DNA of 37,259 bases, taken from NCBI GenBank assembly GCA_003151275.1, contig PLXC01000187.1:1-37259 (forward strand), in the 5' to 3' direction. The notes beneath the pieces were generated by a model. The model saw only the letters and a program-made list of their open reading frames with translations. It ran no database searches and had not been told where the DNA came from. Source of the DNA: Candidatus Melainabacteria bacterium. Its GTDB lineage: Bacteria > Cyanobacteriota > Vampirovibrionia > Obscuribacterales > Obscuribacteraceae. Positions 26,282 through 34,474 of the stretch are shown in pieces. How positions within the stretch are numbered: the first letter of the stretch is position 1; every line of letters begins with the position of its first letter. A program made the translations under genes and the position numbers.

Positions 26282-26383
26282 AAAGCGTTGAATTGACTTG
26301 GTCTTAGAGGTCACTTAACATCAAGTAGTTCGAAGTCGCAAGAAGTTCGTGATTCGAGTTCCCCAAAGTTTTCGAATCAAAAC

Positions 26384-26424
26384 AAAAAAAGTTTGCCTAC
26401 CATGGGAATTCCACCATAGGCAAA
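26384..26424 (-). terminator. Minus-strand terminator without an adjacent minus gene
   Basis: TTTGCCTA (26392-26399) pairs with TAGGCAAA (26417-26424), with TGG/CCA inside. On the minus strand seven T follow (complement of 26384-26390). The nearest minus gene ends at 26920, so it could stop read-through from the R3H operon. GATTCGA/TCGAATC (26351-26378) is a second palindrome next to it. Confidence 0.6.
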
Positions 26425-26548
26425 AGAGCATGTGTGAGCAAGAATGTAAATATCTCAGCCAAATTGAGATGTTACTAACTCACTCTGAATGCTTGGCAAC
26501 CGGACAGGCGTGGTAAATAGGTACTAGACGATCCGTAGGTAATGACTA

Positions 26549-26923
26549 ATGGCTGGCGACATACACGAAAAACCTCATCCAACAGCAAGAGCCGCCGAAA
26601 CGACTGAGCTCCATCGGGAGCTTCAGGATGCCGGTTTAAGAGTTCATGAACACTTAGCTGGACATCAGACGAGTGGTGATAAGAACCTGTCTCCCCTCGA
26701 AAAGTCATACATGTCTTATCTTGAAACAACTAAGAATTTCGCCAAGGTGGAAGACTTAGCAAAAAATGGCTCGCCTGAAGAGATTATGGCTTTCATGAAA
26801 GCCAACGAAGAAAAAATGGCTAGCATAATCGCGGGCAGAACAAATACGCAGCAAGCGCTTCTCAATACCTCAGACAAGGAAAACTATTCCGGTAAGGTTC
26901 TACCTAACTTGGAGTTCACTTAG
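26549..26923 (+). CDS. Hypothetical helical protein
   Basis: A 124-residue hydrophilic protein, His-rich near the start (MAGDIHEKPHPTARAAETTE), with predicted helices at residues 15-35, 48-72 (SPLEKSYMSYLETTKNFAKV) and 75-105. There is no signal peptide or motif. The ATG has only a weak AGGT ahead. Its TAG overlaps the TAA of the convergent R3H ATPase gene by 4 bp. Function unknown. Confidence 0.6.
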   Translation: MAGDIHEKPHPTARAAETTELHRELQDAGLRVHEHLAGHQTSGDKNLSPLEKSYMSYLETTKNFAKVEDLAKNGSPEEIMAFMKANEEKMASIIAGRTNTQQALLNTSDKENYSGKVLPNLEFT

Positions 26924-28503
26924 ATATAACCCAAGTTCTTTTGTGCTCCTGCCGGTGGAAGTATTCTCAGCCGACGCATAGGTTCATCACCAATGCTTCG
27001 GCTGCTTAAGTTGAAGCGTTCCACCAGTTGATGTTGCAGCCGGCGAATGTAGGCCCTGCGGGGGCTTAATTCCAACGGTTCCAAGCGATCCATCACGCGC
27101 GTAATCGCTTGCCGCGCCTCCTCCAAGGCCACTTCGGTTTCATCAACATCGCTTTCGATGTCGACCGCGCCGACGCTCTCACCATCGAGATGGAGCGCTT
27201 CTCGCAAAGCTTTTTGCAGTTGGGGAAGATTGTTGCTTTTCACGACATAAACAGGCACTTGCCGAGCTTCAGCGAGAGAATATATCTTCGCTCCAGCTCT
27301 GGCATAACTTCTCAACGCTAGGATGGCATCGGCCTCGTCGATTGATTTGACCACTTCAACGGGAAGTTGCAGCGTTTTCACTACCCGTTCCAATAAACCC
27401 TTGCTGACTGCGTAAGGGTAAATTTTCAGATGCGTTTCCTGTGGGGTGCCCCAGTCCTGCGCGAAAGGGGCGAGACCCTCTGTTGCAATTGTTGGCTCCG
27501 GTGTTTGCACGACCGAGAAATCGCCGGTTGCGTCGTCGCGTCGGCGAATTTCCGGATGAATCTTCCAGCCTTTTAAGAGCTGGTCAACAGCCTCGCCTAC
27601 GTCTTTGTGCACGGCCAGTGTTTGTCTGTCGAGAATTTCAATGCAGATATCGAAAGTCGGTTCAGTCGATCTTTCAAGCACAGTTTTTTGACTGCCGCGT
27701 CTGCGTGCTTCGTCGTCACCCAATGTCACGGTTTGAATGCCGCCAACGAGGTCGACCATGGTCGGGTTCTTAAGCAAATTCTCTAGCGCATTACCGTGTG
27801 CCGTTCCGATCAACACCACCCCGCGTTCTGCGATCGTGCGGGCAGCAGCCGATTCTTGCTCAGTTCCGATTTCATCGATCACAATCACTTCAGGCGTGTG
27901 ATTTTCGACAGCTTCAATCATCACCGCATGCTGAGCATCTGGATGTGAAACCTGCATACGGCGTGCTCTTCCGATGGCAGGATGAGGCACATCGCCATCG
28001 CCGGCGATTTCGTTTGAGGTGTCGATAACAATTACGCGCTTGCCCATTTCATCGGCTAGCACTCTTGCCATTTCGCGCAGCTTAGTGGTTTTGCCTACCC
28101 CTGGTGGCCCAAGAAAGAGAATTGATTTGCCCGATTCAACAAGGTCTCGAATGATGCTGATCGTGCCGGAAACGGCTCGACCGACACGGCAAGTCAATCC
28201 GATCACCTTGCCGGTGCGATTGCGGATGGCAGAAATCCGGTGCAATGTTCTTTCAATGCCGGCGCGATTGTCTCCCGAGAATTGTCCGATCCGCTCAATT
28301 GCGTGCTCTAAGTCCTTGTCGGTTACGGGTGATTCGGACAAGTTTATGGTGTGTCTATCCAAATAGCGCGCTTCAGGAAGTCGACCCAGATCTAGCACTA
28401 TTTCGTAGAGCCCGTTCGTATCCTTCTCAACAGCCGCGGCGACTTGCGTTGGCAAAATTGCTAGGAATGACGAAAGGTCATCAGCAGGCGCAATAATTTC
28501 CAT
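26920..28503 (-). CDS. Ycf45/SpoIIIAA-like AAA ATPase with R3H domain
   Basis: The 527-residue protein has an ATPase core with Walker A LGPPGVGKTT (residues 131-140), DTSNEIAGDGDVPHPAIGRA (161-180), and Walker B VIVIDEIG (206-213), as in cyanobacterial/plastid Ycf45 and SpoIIIAA-like proteins. A middle linker region follows. The C-terminus carries an R3H module (YIRRLQHQLVERFNL, then SIGDEPMRRLRILP) that binds single-stranded nucleic acid. The role is not firmly known even in Cyanobacteria. GAGGA precedes the ATG. It lies 17 bp after the decarboxylase gene, so they form an operon. This pair is the window's main taxonomic clue. Confidence 0.92.
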   Translation of the reverse strand: MEIIAPADDLSSFLAILPTQVAAAVEKDTNGLYEIVLDLGRLPEARYLDRHTINLSESPVTDKDLEHAIERIGQFSGDNRAGIERTLHRISAIRNRTGKVIGLTCRVGRAVSGTISIIRDLVESGKSILFLGPPGVGKTTKLREMARVLADEMGKRVIVIDTSNEIAGDGDVPHPAIGRARRMQVSHPDAQHAVMIEAVENHTPEVIVIDEIGTEQESAAARTIAERGVVLIGTAHGNALENLLKNPTMVDLVGGIQTVTLGDDEARRRGSQKTVLERSTEPTFDICIEILDRQTLAVHKDVGEAVDQLLKGWKIHPEIRRRDDATGDFSVVQTPEPTIATEGLAPFAQDWGTPQETHLKIYPYAVSKGLLERVVKTLQLPVEVVKSIDEADAILALRSYARAGAKIYSLAEARQVPVYVVKSNNLPQLQKALREALHLDGESVGAVDIESDVDETEVALEEARQAITRVMDRLEPLELSPRRAYIRRLQHQLVERFNLSSRSIGDEPMRRLRILPPAGAQKNLGYI

Positions 28504-28520
28504 GAATGTTCCTCGTGGTT

Positions 28521-30011
28521 TTACTCGGAGAGGAGTCGTTCTCGCACGACTCGCAAACTCTTCACGCTCGTTAGATTCATTACCTCAGGATGAATCCGTT
28601 GTCCCGGCACACAGACCGGAATTCCTGGTGGGCATGGGGCGACACACTCGGCAGCGATGCGTCCGATAGCTTCTTGCACTGGCACCATCTGTGATGGCGA
28701 CATGAATGCCTGGCGGGGACTAATCACTTGCTCAATTTCTGTAAAGTGCCAGACTCCGTGCTCCTCGGAATGAAGACCATCTTCGGGATGGTGAGCGTGG
28801 AAATCAACTAATACTTTGGCCAGTTCTGCGACATCTTCTGTGATCGTGCCGATTCCCAACAAGAAGAGAACACCCCTGCCGAGTATGGCTTCCGGAAACA
28901 CGCCGCGTTCAACACAAAAATCATACAAATCTTCTGCCTTGGCGCCTCGAGCGGCGATAAAAAAGTGAAGCGGATCATCTTCGAATCGGCTATTGAAGAT
29001 CTCAAAGCGATTGCTTTCCGCCAAAGAATCTTCAAGTCGTCTTCTCAGATGCGGTAAATGGGCAAGAAGGTTCTTGCCACTGGTTTCTAGCAATCCGATC
29101 GTTTGTTCAATCGAAAGCAAAAGAGGGTAACTGGGACTCGAGCTTTGCACCAAATTGAGTTGGGCTCTTAAGTGTTCTATATCGATGTTAAAAACGGGCG
29201 ACTCGCCGATGTGAATCATGCCGGTTTGCGTGAGCGCCGAAAGCGTTTTGTGCAGCGAGTGCACGGTCAGGTCGGCGCCACAAGTGACTGCCGATGACGG
29301 CGCGCAGGCATCTGGCAAGAAGTGCGCACCATGAGCCTCATCTACTAATAAAGGAATGTCGCGGAAATGACAGCTGTCAGCGATTGAGGCGATGTCTGAA
29401 ACGGCGCCTGTATATGTAGGCGAGACAACGAGCATACCTGCGATTTCAGAGGCTTTGCAGTTGGACAGAATTTGGCGCGCTGAAACTGCCGAGACTGCGC
29501 CCCACGAACCCCATCGTGCATCCCAAACAGGTTCATACCAAATTGGTTCAATGCCGCCAATTACCATGGCGTTTATGACGGAGCGGTGAGCGTTGCGGGG
29601 CACCAAAAATTTCTTGCGCTCTGTTGAAAGAGTAAGCATTGCGGCAATGATTCCGGCTGATGCGCCGTTAACTGAGATGACACTGCCAGCCGCGCCCCAC
29701 AATTTGGCTGCTCTTGCTTCCAAGTCGAGTAATACTCCTTCTGGATGGGAGAGCTCATCCAATCCGGGCAATTCCGTTAAATCGGATTGCCAAAGGGATT
29801 CCCCACTCTTAGACAGCTCTCTGCCTTTATGACCGGGGGTGTGAAATGAAGCTTTTTCGAATTTTAGATGACGCTGAATTGCGCCAGACAGCGAGGTTGC
29901 GCCGAGGCGAGTGAAACTGCGTTCTTTTGAATTTACAGGCACAAGGGCTGAAAATTTTTCAGGAGAGTTTTGGGAGTTGGTTAGCGTTGCATACTGTGTC
30001 AACGACTGCAT
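28521..30011 (-). CDS. Orn/Lys/Arg decarboxylase family protein
   Basis: PLP fold-type I decarboxylase of 496 residues. SFHTPGHKGRE (residues 55-65) opens the major domain, VNGASAGIIAA (114-124) is the phosphate-binding part, LLVDEAHGAH has Asp224 and His227, and HSLHKTLSALTQTG carries the PLP Lys255. The C-terminal domain ends with CPPGIPVCVPGQRIHPEV. Length fits the shorter YaaO/cyanobacterial SpeA-type group, not the 700-residue inducible enzymes. The likely reaction is decarboxylation of arginine, lysine or ornithine to a polyamine precursor; substrate unassigned. It is the first gene of the operon with the R3H ATPase. AAGAG precedes the ATG. Confidence 0.92.
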   Translation of the reverse strand: MQSLTQYATLTNSQNSPEKFSALVPVNSKERSFTRLGATSLSGAIQRHLKFEKASFHTPGHKGRELSKSGESLWQSDLTELPGLDELSHPEGVLLDLEARAAKLWGAAGSVISVNGASAGIIAAMLTLSTERKKFLVPRNAHRSVINAMVIGGIEPIWYEPVWDARWGSWGAVSAVSARQILSNCKASEIAGMLVVSPTYTGAVSDIASIADSCHFRDIPLLVDEAHGAHFLPDACAPSSAVTCGADLTVHSLHKTLSALTQTGMIHIGESPVFNIDIEHLRAQLNLVQSSSPSYPLLLSIEQTIGLLETSGKNLLAHLPHLRRRLEDSLAESNRFEIFNSRFEDDPLHFFIAARGAKAEDLYDFCVERGVFPEAILGRGVLFLLGIGTITEDVAELAKVLVDFHAHHPEDGLHSEEHGVWHFTEIEQVISPRQAFMSPSQMVPVQEAIGRIAAECVAPCPPGIPVCVPGQRIHPEVMNLTSVKSLRVVRERLLSE

Positions 30012-30971
30012 TCAGCTCTTAACTGTTTTTGCCTTCTGCCCCGGTCAACACTCGTTTCTTACTGAAGAGTAGTGATGACAAGCCTAGTATAACATGAGGA
30101 TCTGGACTGCAAATGGATGAAATAGCGCTTGGTTTGCGGCTTTCGTATATCCAGAAGGAGGATTATTGGGAGTGCTGCGAAGCGATTGCCTGACATGTTT
30201 TTGGCCCAAACATAATCGTTCTAAATTGGTGGCGGAGCAGTTTTCAAGCGCTCCGCCGCGACTTTCCAGCGGTCAGGCAAGCCGGTTTCTTGGTTTCTAA
30301 ATTTGCACTGCTGGTAGTGGCACTTTGGAGGACTGAAGCGCACTTAAAAAAGCCCGAAATGGAGCGGAGCATCCAAGATGGATGCTCTTCTCAGACCGCG
30401 GCGCTCGCGTCTCCGTGGAGTGCCCAAGCTGTGGTTGATTGTCCAATGGACATCCAGGTTATATATGTACAAATGTGTAATTGGTTACGGACCATTGAGA
30501 AGAGCGCGACTCGCGCTAGCAAAATTTCGCGCTGCATCGCTCCAAAGCTAAGTCAGTGCTGTTTCCGCTGAAAGATCAGTGGGGGCGTCACCCACCCTTA
30601 AGAAATTTGGAATCTCTTGTTAATTTGGTTCTATAACCGTAGTTTTAAATGTACTTTTTCTTTCTTTCTGCAAACGCCCTCACATAACCCAAACATTCTC
30701 TCCCTGCAGTCTTGGTGCTTCTTTCCTCTGTCATTTGGCAGAACGGGATGAGCATGGATTTAAGAGGGAGCGCGACGCAGCAAGAATTTCTCTCGATTCA
30801 TCTCAACTATCCCCGACATTTCTGTTCGAGCGTTGCCTGGTCATTCCCAAATCCTTGGACTGATTTCGAAACCGCGCAAATTCGCAGAAAAACGGACTGA
30901 AGATCGGCGACTCAGTACATGCACCAATCTCGGTGGCATGAAGATCAACTAACGCTAGGAAGTCAATTAGG
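30012..30971. other. 960 bp gene-poor region rich in hairpins
   Basis: No coding frame with a family or a good ribosome site is seen. Structured elements on the plus strand are the candidate RNA at 30186-30280, GAGCATCC-AAGAT-GGATGCTC (30367-30387) and AGCGCG-ACT-CGCGCT (30503-30517). A pyrimidine-rich, G-poor leader lies at 30652-30735 ahead of the small-gene operon. Part of the region must also carry the minus-strand promoter of the decarboxylase operon. Confidence 0.6.
30186..30280 (+). ncRNA. Candidate structured RNA with multi-stem junction
   Basis: A closing stem TTGCCTGAC/GTCAGGCAA (30186-30194 with 30272-30280, 9 bp perfect) encloses ATGTTT/AAACAT (30195-30200 with 30208-30213) and GGCGGAGC/GCTCCGCC (30231-30238 with 30250-30257). 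A weak CGC/GCG pair lies before the closing arm. The strand is uncertain because the helices form on either. No known riboswitch or tRNA signature is recognised. Confidence 0.45.
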
Positions 30972-31412
30972 ATGAAATCACTTACCGACCTCGACATGAA
31001 CCGCATCTTCAATGAAACTGAAGTTGCCGTCAAGGAACGCGCCGAGCGCATCATGCAGGAATCCCGCGAAGAAATGGCTGATGCGCACTTGCTCGAACGC
31101 CGCACCGCGGAACGCACCCTCGCTTGCGAGCAAGAAGCTCAGCGCATTGTCGACACCATCCCGCAGATCATTGCTTCGCGCATCGCCAACGGCGAACAGC
31201 AGCATCTTCTCCTCACCGTCTCGCACGGTCACTTCTGGGGCTACAACTACAGCGCCGCGCGCGTCATCGACGAGGCCCAGGTCAAACACAACTTAGCTGT
31301 TGCGGCTCTAGTGATAAAAAAGTGCTCCGGCATCGACAAGCTGCACGTTTCTCGCCAGGACTATCAGCAGCAAGGGCGCCCCGGCGGCTATTTCGTTCGC
31401 CTGGCTTGGTAG
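30972..31412 (+). CDS. Hypothetical protein with N-terminal coiled coil
   Basis: The 146-residue protein has a long charged helix (residues 8-75, VAVKERAERIMQESREEMAD with further heptads), followed by a compact part with LLLTVSHGHFWGYNYSAARV, VAALVIKKCSG and a final GGYFVRLAW strand. No signal peptide or known motif. AGGAAG lies 10 bp before the ATG. It is first in a run of three small plus-strand genes behind a long pyrimidine-rich leader. Function unknown. Confidence 0.7.
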   Translation: MKSLTDLDMNRIFNETEVAVKERAERIMQESREEMADAHLLERRTAERTLACEQEAQRIVDTIPQIIASRIANGEQQHLLLTVSHGHFWGYNYSAARVIDEAQVKHNLAVAALVIKKCSGIDKLHVSRQDYQQQGRPGGYFVRLAW

Positions 31413-31432
31413 ATTTCCACGTTTCCCATTTT

Positions 31433-31456
31433 GGTGGCATCTTCTGAGATGCCATC
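31433..31456 (+). other. Hairpin between the first two small genes
   Basis: GGTGGCATCT (31433-31442) pairs with AGATGCCATC (31447-31456), loop TCTG. No T run follows, so partial attenuation or message protection is more likely than full termination. Confidence 0.5.
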
Positions 31457-31504
31457 CACCCCAACCTCACTGAAGCACACAATAGTTGCTTTGAAGGAAC
31501 AAAC

Positions 31505-31747
31505 ATGCGCATCGTCATCGATCCCAAGAAACCTCTTCATGTCAGGGCTAAATACAACGGTGGTCAAATCTTCGACCAAGTTCTCCAGCCCGGCCACCAC
31601 GATATCGAGTTCGAGCACCCCAAGACATGCGGACTGGCTGAAGTCTTCTTCGTCGATGCTGCAGGTGTCGAGACTCCGGCTGGCTCGGCGAACTATGGTG
31701 CTTGCACCTGCGCTGATGCGAGCCAGTGCGAGAAGTCGGAAGACTAG
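31505..31747 (+). CDS. Small protein with Cys-rich tail
   Basis: An 80-residue protein: a beta-rich part (MRIVIDPKKPLHVRAKYNGG, then QVLQPGHHDIEFEHP) followed by CGLAEVFFVD and a tail with three cysteines in GACTCADASQC. AAGGAAC precedes the ATG. Cysteines could bind a metal; no maturation enzymes are nearby to support a peptide natural product. Probably co-transcribed with its neighbours. Confidence 0.65.
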   Translation: MRIVIDPKKPLHVRAKYNGGQIFDQVLQPGHHDIEFEHPKTCGLAEVFFVDAAGVETPAGSANYGACTCADASQCEKSED

Positions 31748-31815
31748 GCTCGCTGCTCACATCTCGATTTCACGTCTCAAATCAATGTAGCCGCTTAACT
31801 GCGGCGGAGAAAATC

Positions 31816-32235
31816 ATGGACAATATCTGGAAATTTCTGAAACCGTTTGCTCACATCTACGTGGCCACGGTCATTCTCATCATCGCTTGCGGAGCCCTTT
31901 CACTGGGCGCTTTCCCGGCGTTCACTCTTGGCGGATCACTGCTGGCAGCGCTGGCAATTTCTGGCTCGGCGTGGGTGTTCTACATCGCAATCGCGATGGC
32001 AATCTGCATCCCGCTCAGCATCAAACAGCCAGGCTTCGCGCTTTCCACCGCCGTCGGCGTGGTCTCAGGCGCAGCCGGAATCTTCTTCACGAGTTGGCTC
32101 TGGTCCGGCAGCGTATTGATCGAAGGTTTCTGGGCGGCTACGCCGTTCGCTCTCGTCAACACGCTGGCGGTTTGGGCCTTCGCACGCTTGACCGGCAGTC
32201 TTCGCACTGACCTGACCTTCTGGCCGAAGCGCTAG
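31816..32235 (+). CDS. Hypothetical integral membrane protein, about four helices
   Basis: A 139-residue hydrophobic protein with probable helices at residues 10-32, 36-68, 74-98 and 104-126, and a short basic end FWPKR. GGAGA 6 bp before the ATG at 31816 sets the start; upstream in-frame codons lack such a site. It is last in the three-gene run and is followed by two hairpins. No family recognised. Confidence 0.7.
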   Translation: MDNIWKFLKPFAHIYVATVILIIACGALSLGAFPAFTLGGSLLAALAISGSAWVFYIAIAMAICIPLSIKQPGFALSTAVGVVSGAAGIFFTSWLWSGSVLIEGFWAATPFALVNTLAVWAFARLTGSLRTDLTFWPKR

Positions 32236-32250
32236 AACTGGCTCATTCAG

Positions 32251-32339
32251 TCCAGAGTTGATCGGTGATCATCTCTGGATTGACTAGACGCGATTTGACG
32301 GCACCGTAAATGGTGCCGTCTCTCGATTCCTGTTTTTTT
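32251..32339 (+). terminator. Double hairpin terminator of the small-gene operon
   Basis: The first hairpin is TCCAGAG/CTCTGGA with an inner TGATC-GGT-GATCA (32251-32279). The second is the perfect GACGGCACC-GTAAAT-GGTGCCGTC (32297-32320), followed after 12 nt by seven T (32333-32339). Confidence 0.75.
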
Positions 32340-32457
32340 GGGGCATGTTAACTACTAAATACAGTATGTATTCGGAAATTGGAAATTGCAATTTCGAATA
32401 TGTAAATGGGGAAAATCTGAGTGTAAAATCGTTGGTGTGCGTGTGAGGCAAAAAAAC

Positions 32458-32991
32458 TTGGCCGGCAAATGTACTCATGAAGATTCGCGGTTGAGTTGTA
32501 TGGAATGCAACCAGCCGATCTGCGCAAACTGCATGATTCAATGTCCAGTTGGATTTCGCTGCAAAACTTGCGTTGGGTCGGTGAAAAATCCGTCTGGTTC
32601 AACCTCGCCGCTGTCAGTTCCTAAGACGCTGGGCATGGTTACAGCTGTAGGTTGTGCCGGTGGATGGGTAATGCCATTCATTAGCGTGCCGTATTTAAGT
32701 TGCTTTATTTGCTTCTTCCTTGGACTGTTCGCCGGACGTTGGTTGGCAACTGTTATCGATTACAAACTAGGCGCCAAAGTAGGCACGATCGTAGTCTTCG
32801 GAATTTTAATTGGTCTGTCTCTCAGTCCAGTAAATCTAGTGGTAATGGTCACGGTTGACCTTATCTCCGAGATATTTAGAGGAAACACAAACGTCCTCGA
32901 TGCTCTTAACGCTATAGCAAATATGATTTTCTGTCCCGTCTGTTTTATTGTTGGTGTTCTTCGCTCGACTGTCTGGGGCGAACGGTTTTGA
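32458..32991 (+). CDS. Zinc-finger (B-box-like) membrane protein
   Basis: From a TTG start with GAGG 9 bp upstream the product has 177 residues. The N-terminus CTHEDSRLSCMECNQPICAN then CMIQCPVGFRCKTC has the eight Cys/His ligands and wording of the B-box-like finger that heads many bacterial rhomboid proteases. The rest has three to four membrane helices (about residues 55-80, 82-100, 110-130 and 150-170) but no rhomboid GxSG or HG motif. The start is uncertain: in-frame GTG codons at 32437 and 32443 and a TTG at 32386 exist. Monocistronic. Confidence 0.7.
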   Translation: MAGKCTHEDSRLSCMECNQPICANCMIQCPVGFRCKTCVGSVKNPSGSTSPLSVPKTLGMVTAVGCAGGWVMPFISVPYLSCFICFFLGLFAGRWLATVIDYKLGAKVGTIVVFGILIGLSLSPVNLVVMVTVDLISEIFRGNTNVLDALNAIANMIFCPVCFIVGVLRSTVWGERF

Positions 32992-33096
32992 GATCGACTC
33001 AACGCTGCCGACGACTTACACAAGGATCGGCTTAGCGACTGCGTTTCGTGCGGAAAAACGCTCTTGTATACTATATGAACTAATATAACGATTTTG

Positions 33097-33137
33097 AAAA
33101 AAACTGCACCGAAAAGCCCGAAGGCTAAACGATGCAG
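33097..33137 (-). terminator. Terminator of the small membrane-protein gene
   Basis: On the minus strand CTGCATCG and GGTGCAG arms (33104-33137) with an inner AGCC-TTCG-GGCT stem are followed by seven T (complement of 33097-33103). Confidence 0.75.
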
Positions 33138-33168
33138 TCCTTTCAGGCTTCAGTCAGAATGTCGGAGG

Positions 33169-33498
33169 TCAGTCCGCAGCCCTGATGGTGGCAGCCATGC
33201 CGACCACGAGGATGAGGATGCCGACGATGAAGCTGCGCACGTCCGTGATCGCCAGCCATCGGGTGGATGCGGCGCAGACCAACGTTCCGAACAGGGTGAC
33301 AGCGACGCCGGAGATGAGCAGCGTGCCGCTGTACTTCTCCATAAGCGCGTTGCACCGGGTCAGGAGCGGGCTGATGTAGGTGGTCCAGAACTCGCCGAAG
33401 GCGGACGCCGCGATGCGCACGAAGTGCACAACGAAGAAGGCAGCGACGACGAGAGCGGCCCAGCCGAAATAGAACGCAGCGGTGTGAATCGGGGTCAT
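33169..33498 (-). CDS. Small membrane protein, two helices
   Basis: A 109-residue protein with hydrophobic segments at about residues 7-35 and 55-105 (the second probably two helices, LLISGVAVTLFGTLVCAAST and FIVGILILVVGMAATI). AGAGGA stands before the ATG. It is downstream of the trypsin-like gene in the same direction; a hairpin separates them. No family recognised. Confidence 0.65.
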   Translation of the reverse strand: MTPIHTAAFYFGWAALVVAAFFVVHFVRIAASAFGEFWTTYISPLLTRCNALMEKYSGTLLISGVAVTLFGTLVCAASTRWLAITDVRSFIVGILILVVGMAATIRAAD

Positions 33499-33604
33499 AG
33501 AAATTCCTCTCTTTTGAGCTCATGCGCTTTGAGGCGCGTGAGGCTTGGTTTGGAAAACGTTGAATGCCCGTTGTGAGCACCCATGGATTGACGGCTGCGC
33601 ACGG

Positions 33605-33632
33605 TCGCAACCAGCGAAGTTGCTGGTTGCGA
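33605..33632 (-). other. 11 bp hairpin between trypsin-like and membrane-protein genes
   Basis: TCGCAACCAGC (33605-33615) pairs perfectly with GCTGGTTGCGA (33622-33632), loop GAAGTT. No T run follows on either strand. Confidence 0.55.
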
Positions 33633-33674
33633 ACCATGAACAGTTATCTGAGTTTCAGCGTTTCGGCTGCAGTC

Positions 33675-34328
33675 TCAGATGTACTGGCTGATGAAGGCGA
33701 CGATGTCGGCGGCGGAAGGACCCATGACGAAACTGGCTTCCGTGCAGCCTTTGGAAACGCTGGACACGACTTCGCCGTGCTCGTTGACGATGGGACCGCC
33801 GGAGTAACCCGCCAGTTCCATTTGCGCGCCAACGAAGCAAAGCCCGTTCTGCATCTTGTTTCCGTTGATGGCGAACCCTTCCGGACCGATACCGTCGGTG
33901 ATGGCACCGTAGCAGCGAACCAGAAAGGACTCCAACGACACCGACAACTGTCCACCCGGATATCCGAGACCACCCACGATCTCCTCAGCGGCCGGAGCCG
34001 ACTGGGCGAACATGACTGGCTCGAAGTCACACGTGGTGCCTTCGACCTTGAGCAAGGCCAGGTCGGTCTTCTCGTCCACCGCGATGACGGTGACCGGGTG
34101 CAACGCGTCCATCGCAATGAACGCATCGGCCATGTCACCTTGCACGCAGTGAAGCGCGGTCACGAAGTAACCACGCTTGTCCACGCAATAGGCGGTGCCA
34201 CTGAAGATTCGACCATCGCGCATGATCACGGTGAGCGAGGCGATTGAGCCAGACACACGTGACGCTGCGGTTTGCAGAGCATCGATGACGTCATCGATGG
34301 TGCGGGGTTGTGTTTTGATGAGAGTCAT
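33675..34328 (-). CDS. Trypsin-like serine protease without export signal
   Basis: A 217-residue chymotrypsin-fold (S1, DegP-like) domain. VTALHCV gives His60, TDLALLKV gives Asp89, and GYSGGPIVN gives Ser176 in a GxSGGP motif, so the triad is complete. No signal peptide, membrane helix or PDZ domain is present, so it should act in the cytoplasm or be secreted by another route. GAGGAGA before the ATG is strong. Set between a HAD hydrolase gene and a small membrane-protein gene; strong hairpins separate all three. Target unknown. Confidence 0.88.
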   Translation of the reverse strand: MTLIKTQPRTIDDVIDALQTAASRVSGSIASLTVIMRDGRIFSGTAYCVDKRGYFVTALHCVQGDMADAFIAMDALHPVTVIAVDEKTDLALLKVEGTTCDFEPVMFAQSAPAAEEIVGGLGYPGGQLSVSLESFLVRCYGAITDGIGPEGFAINGNKMQNGLCFVGAQMELAGYSGGPIVNEHGEVVSSVSKGCTEASFVMGPSAADIVAFISQYI

Positions 34329-34361
34329 AAGAATCTCCTCGGTTGAATTTTGGAAACAACA

Positions 34362-34394
34362 GAGGAGGACACGACCACTGGTCGTGCCCTTCTC
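34362..34394 (-). terminator. 15 bp hairpin after the HAD gene
   Basis: GAGGAGGACACGACC (34362-34376) pairs with GGTCGTGCCCTTCTC (34380-34394) around ACT, with two G-U pairs. On the minus strand TGTTGTTTCC follows. It probably ends the HAD transcript ahead of the trypsin-like gene. Confidence 0.6.
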
Positions 34395-34474
34395 GTGGGG
34401 AATGAACGTCAGTAACTAGGCGGCGATCCGCTTCGTCACATCAGTTTGGTGTGGACCTGACCAGCGCGGTCGAA

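Noticed and set aside
30231..30280. Reading part of the structured region as a tRNA
   Set aside because: No T-loop TTCGA sequence, no CCA-type acceptor and wrong arm sizes.
30290..30571. 93-codon plus-strand frame in the gene-poor region
   Set aside because: It overlaps two strong hairpins, has no ribosome site and no family features.
31505..31747. Cys-rich small protein as a RiPP precursor
   Set aside because: No maturation enzyme, transporter or leader-type motif nearby; metal binding or plain disulfides explain the cysteines as well.
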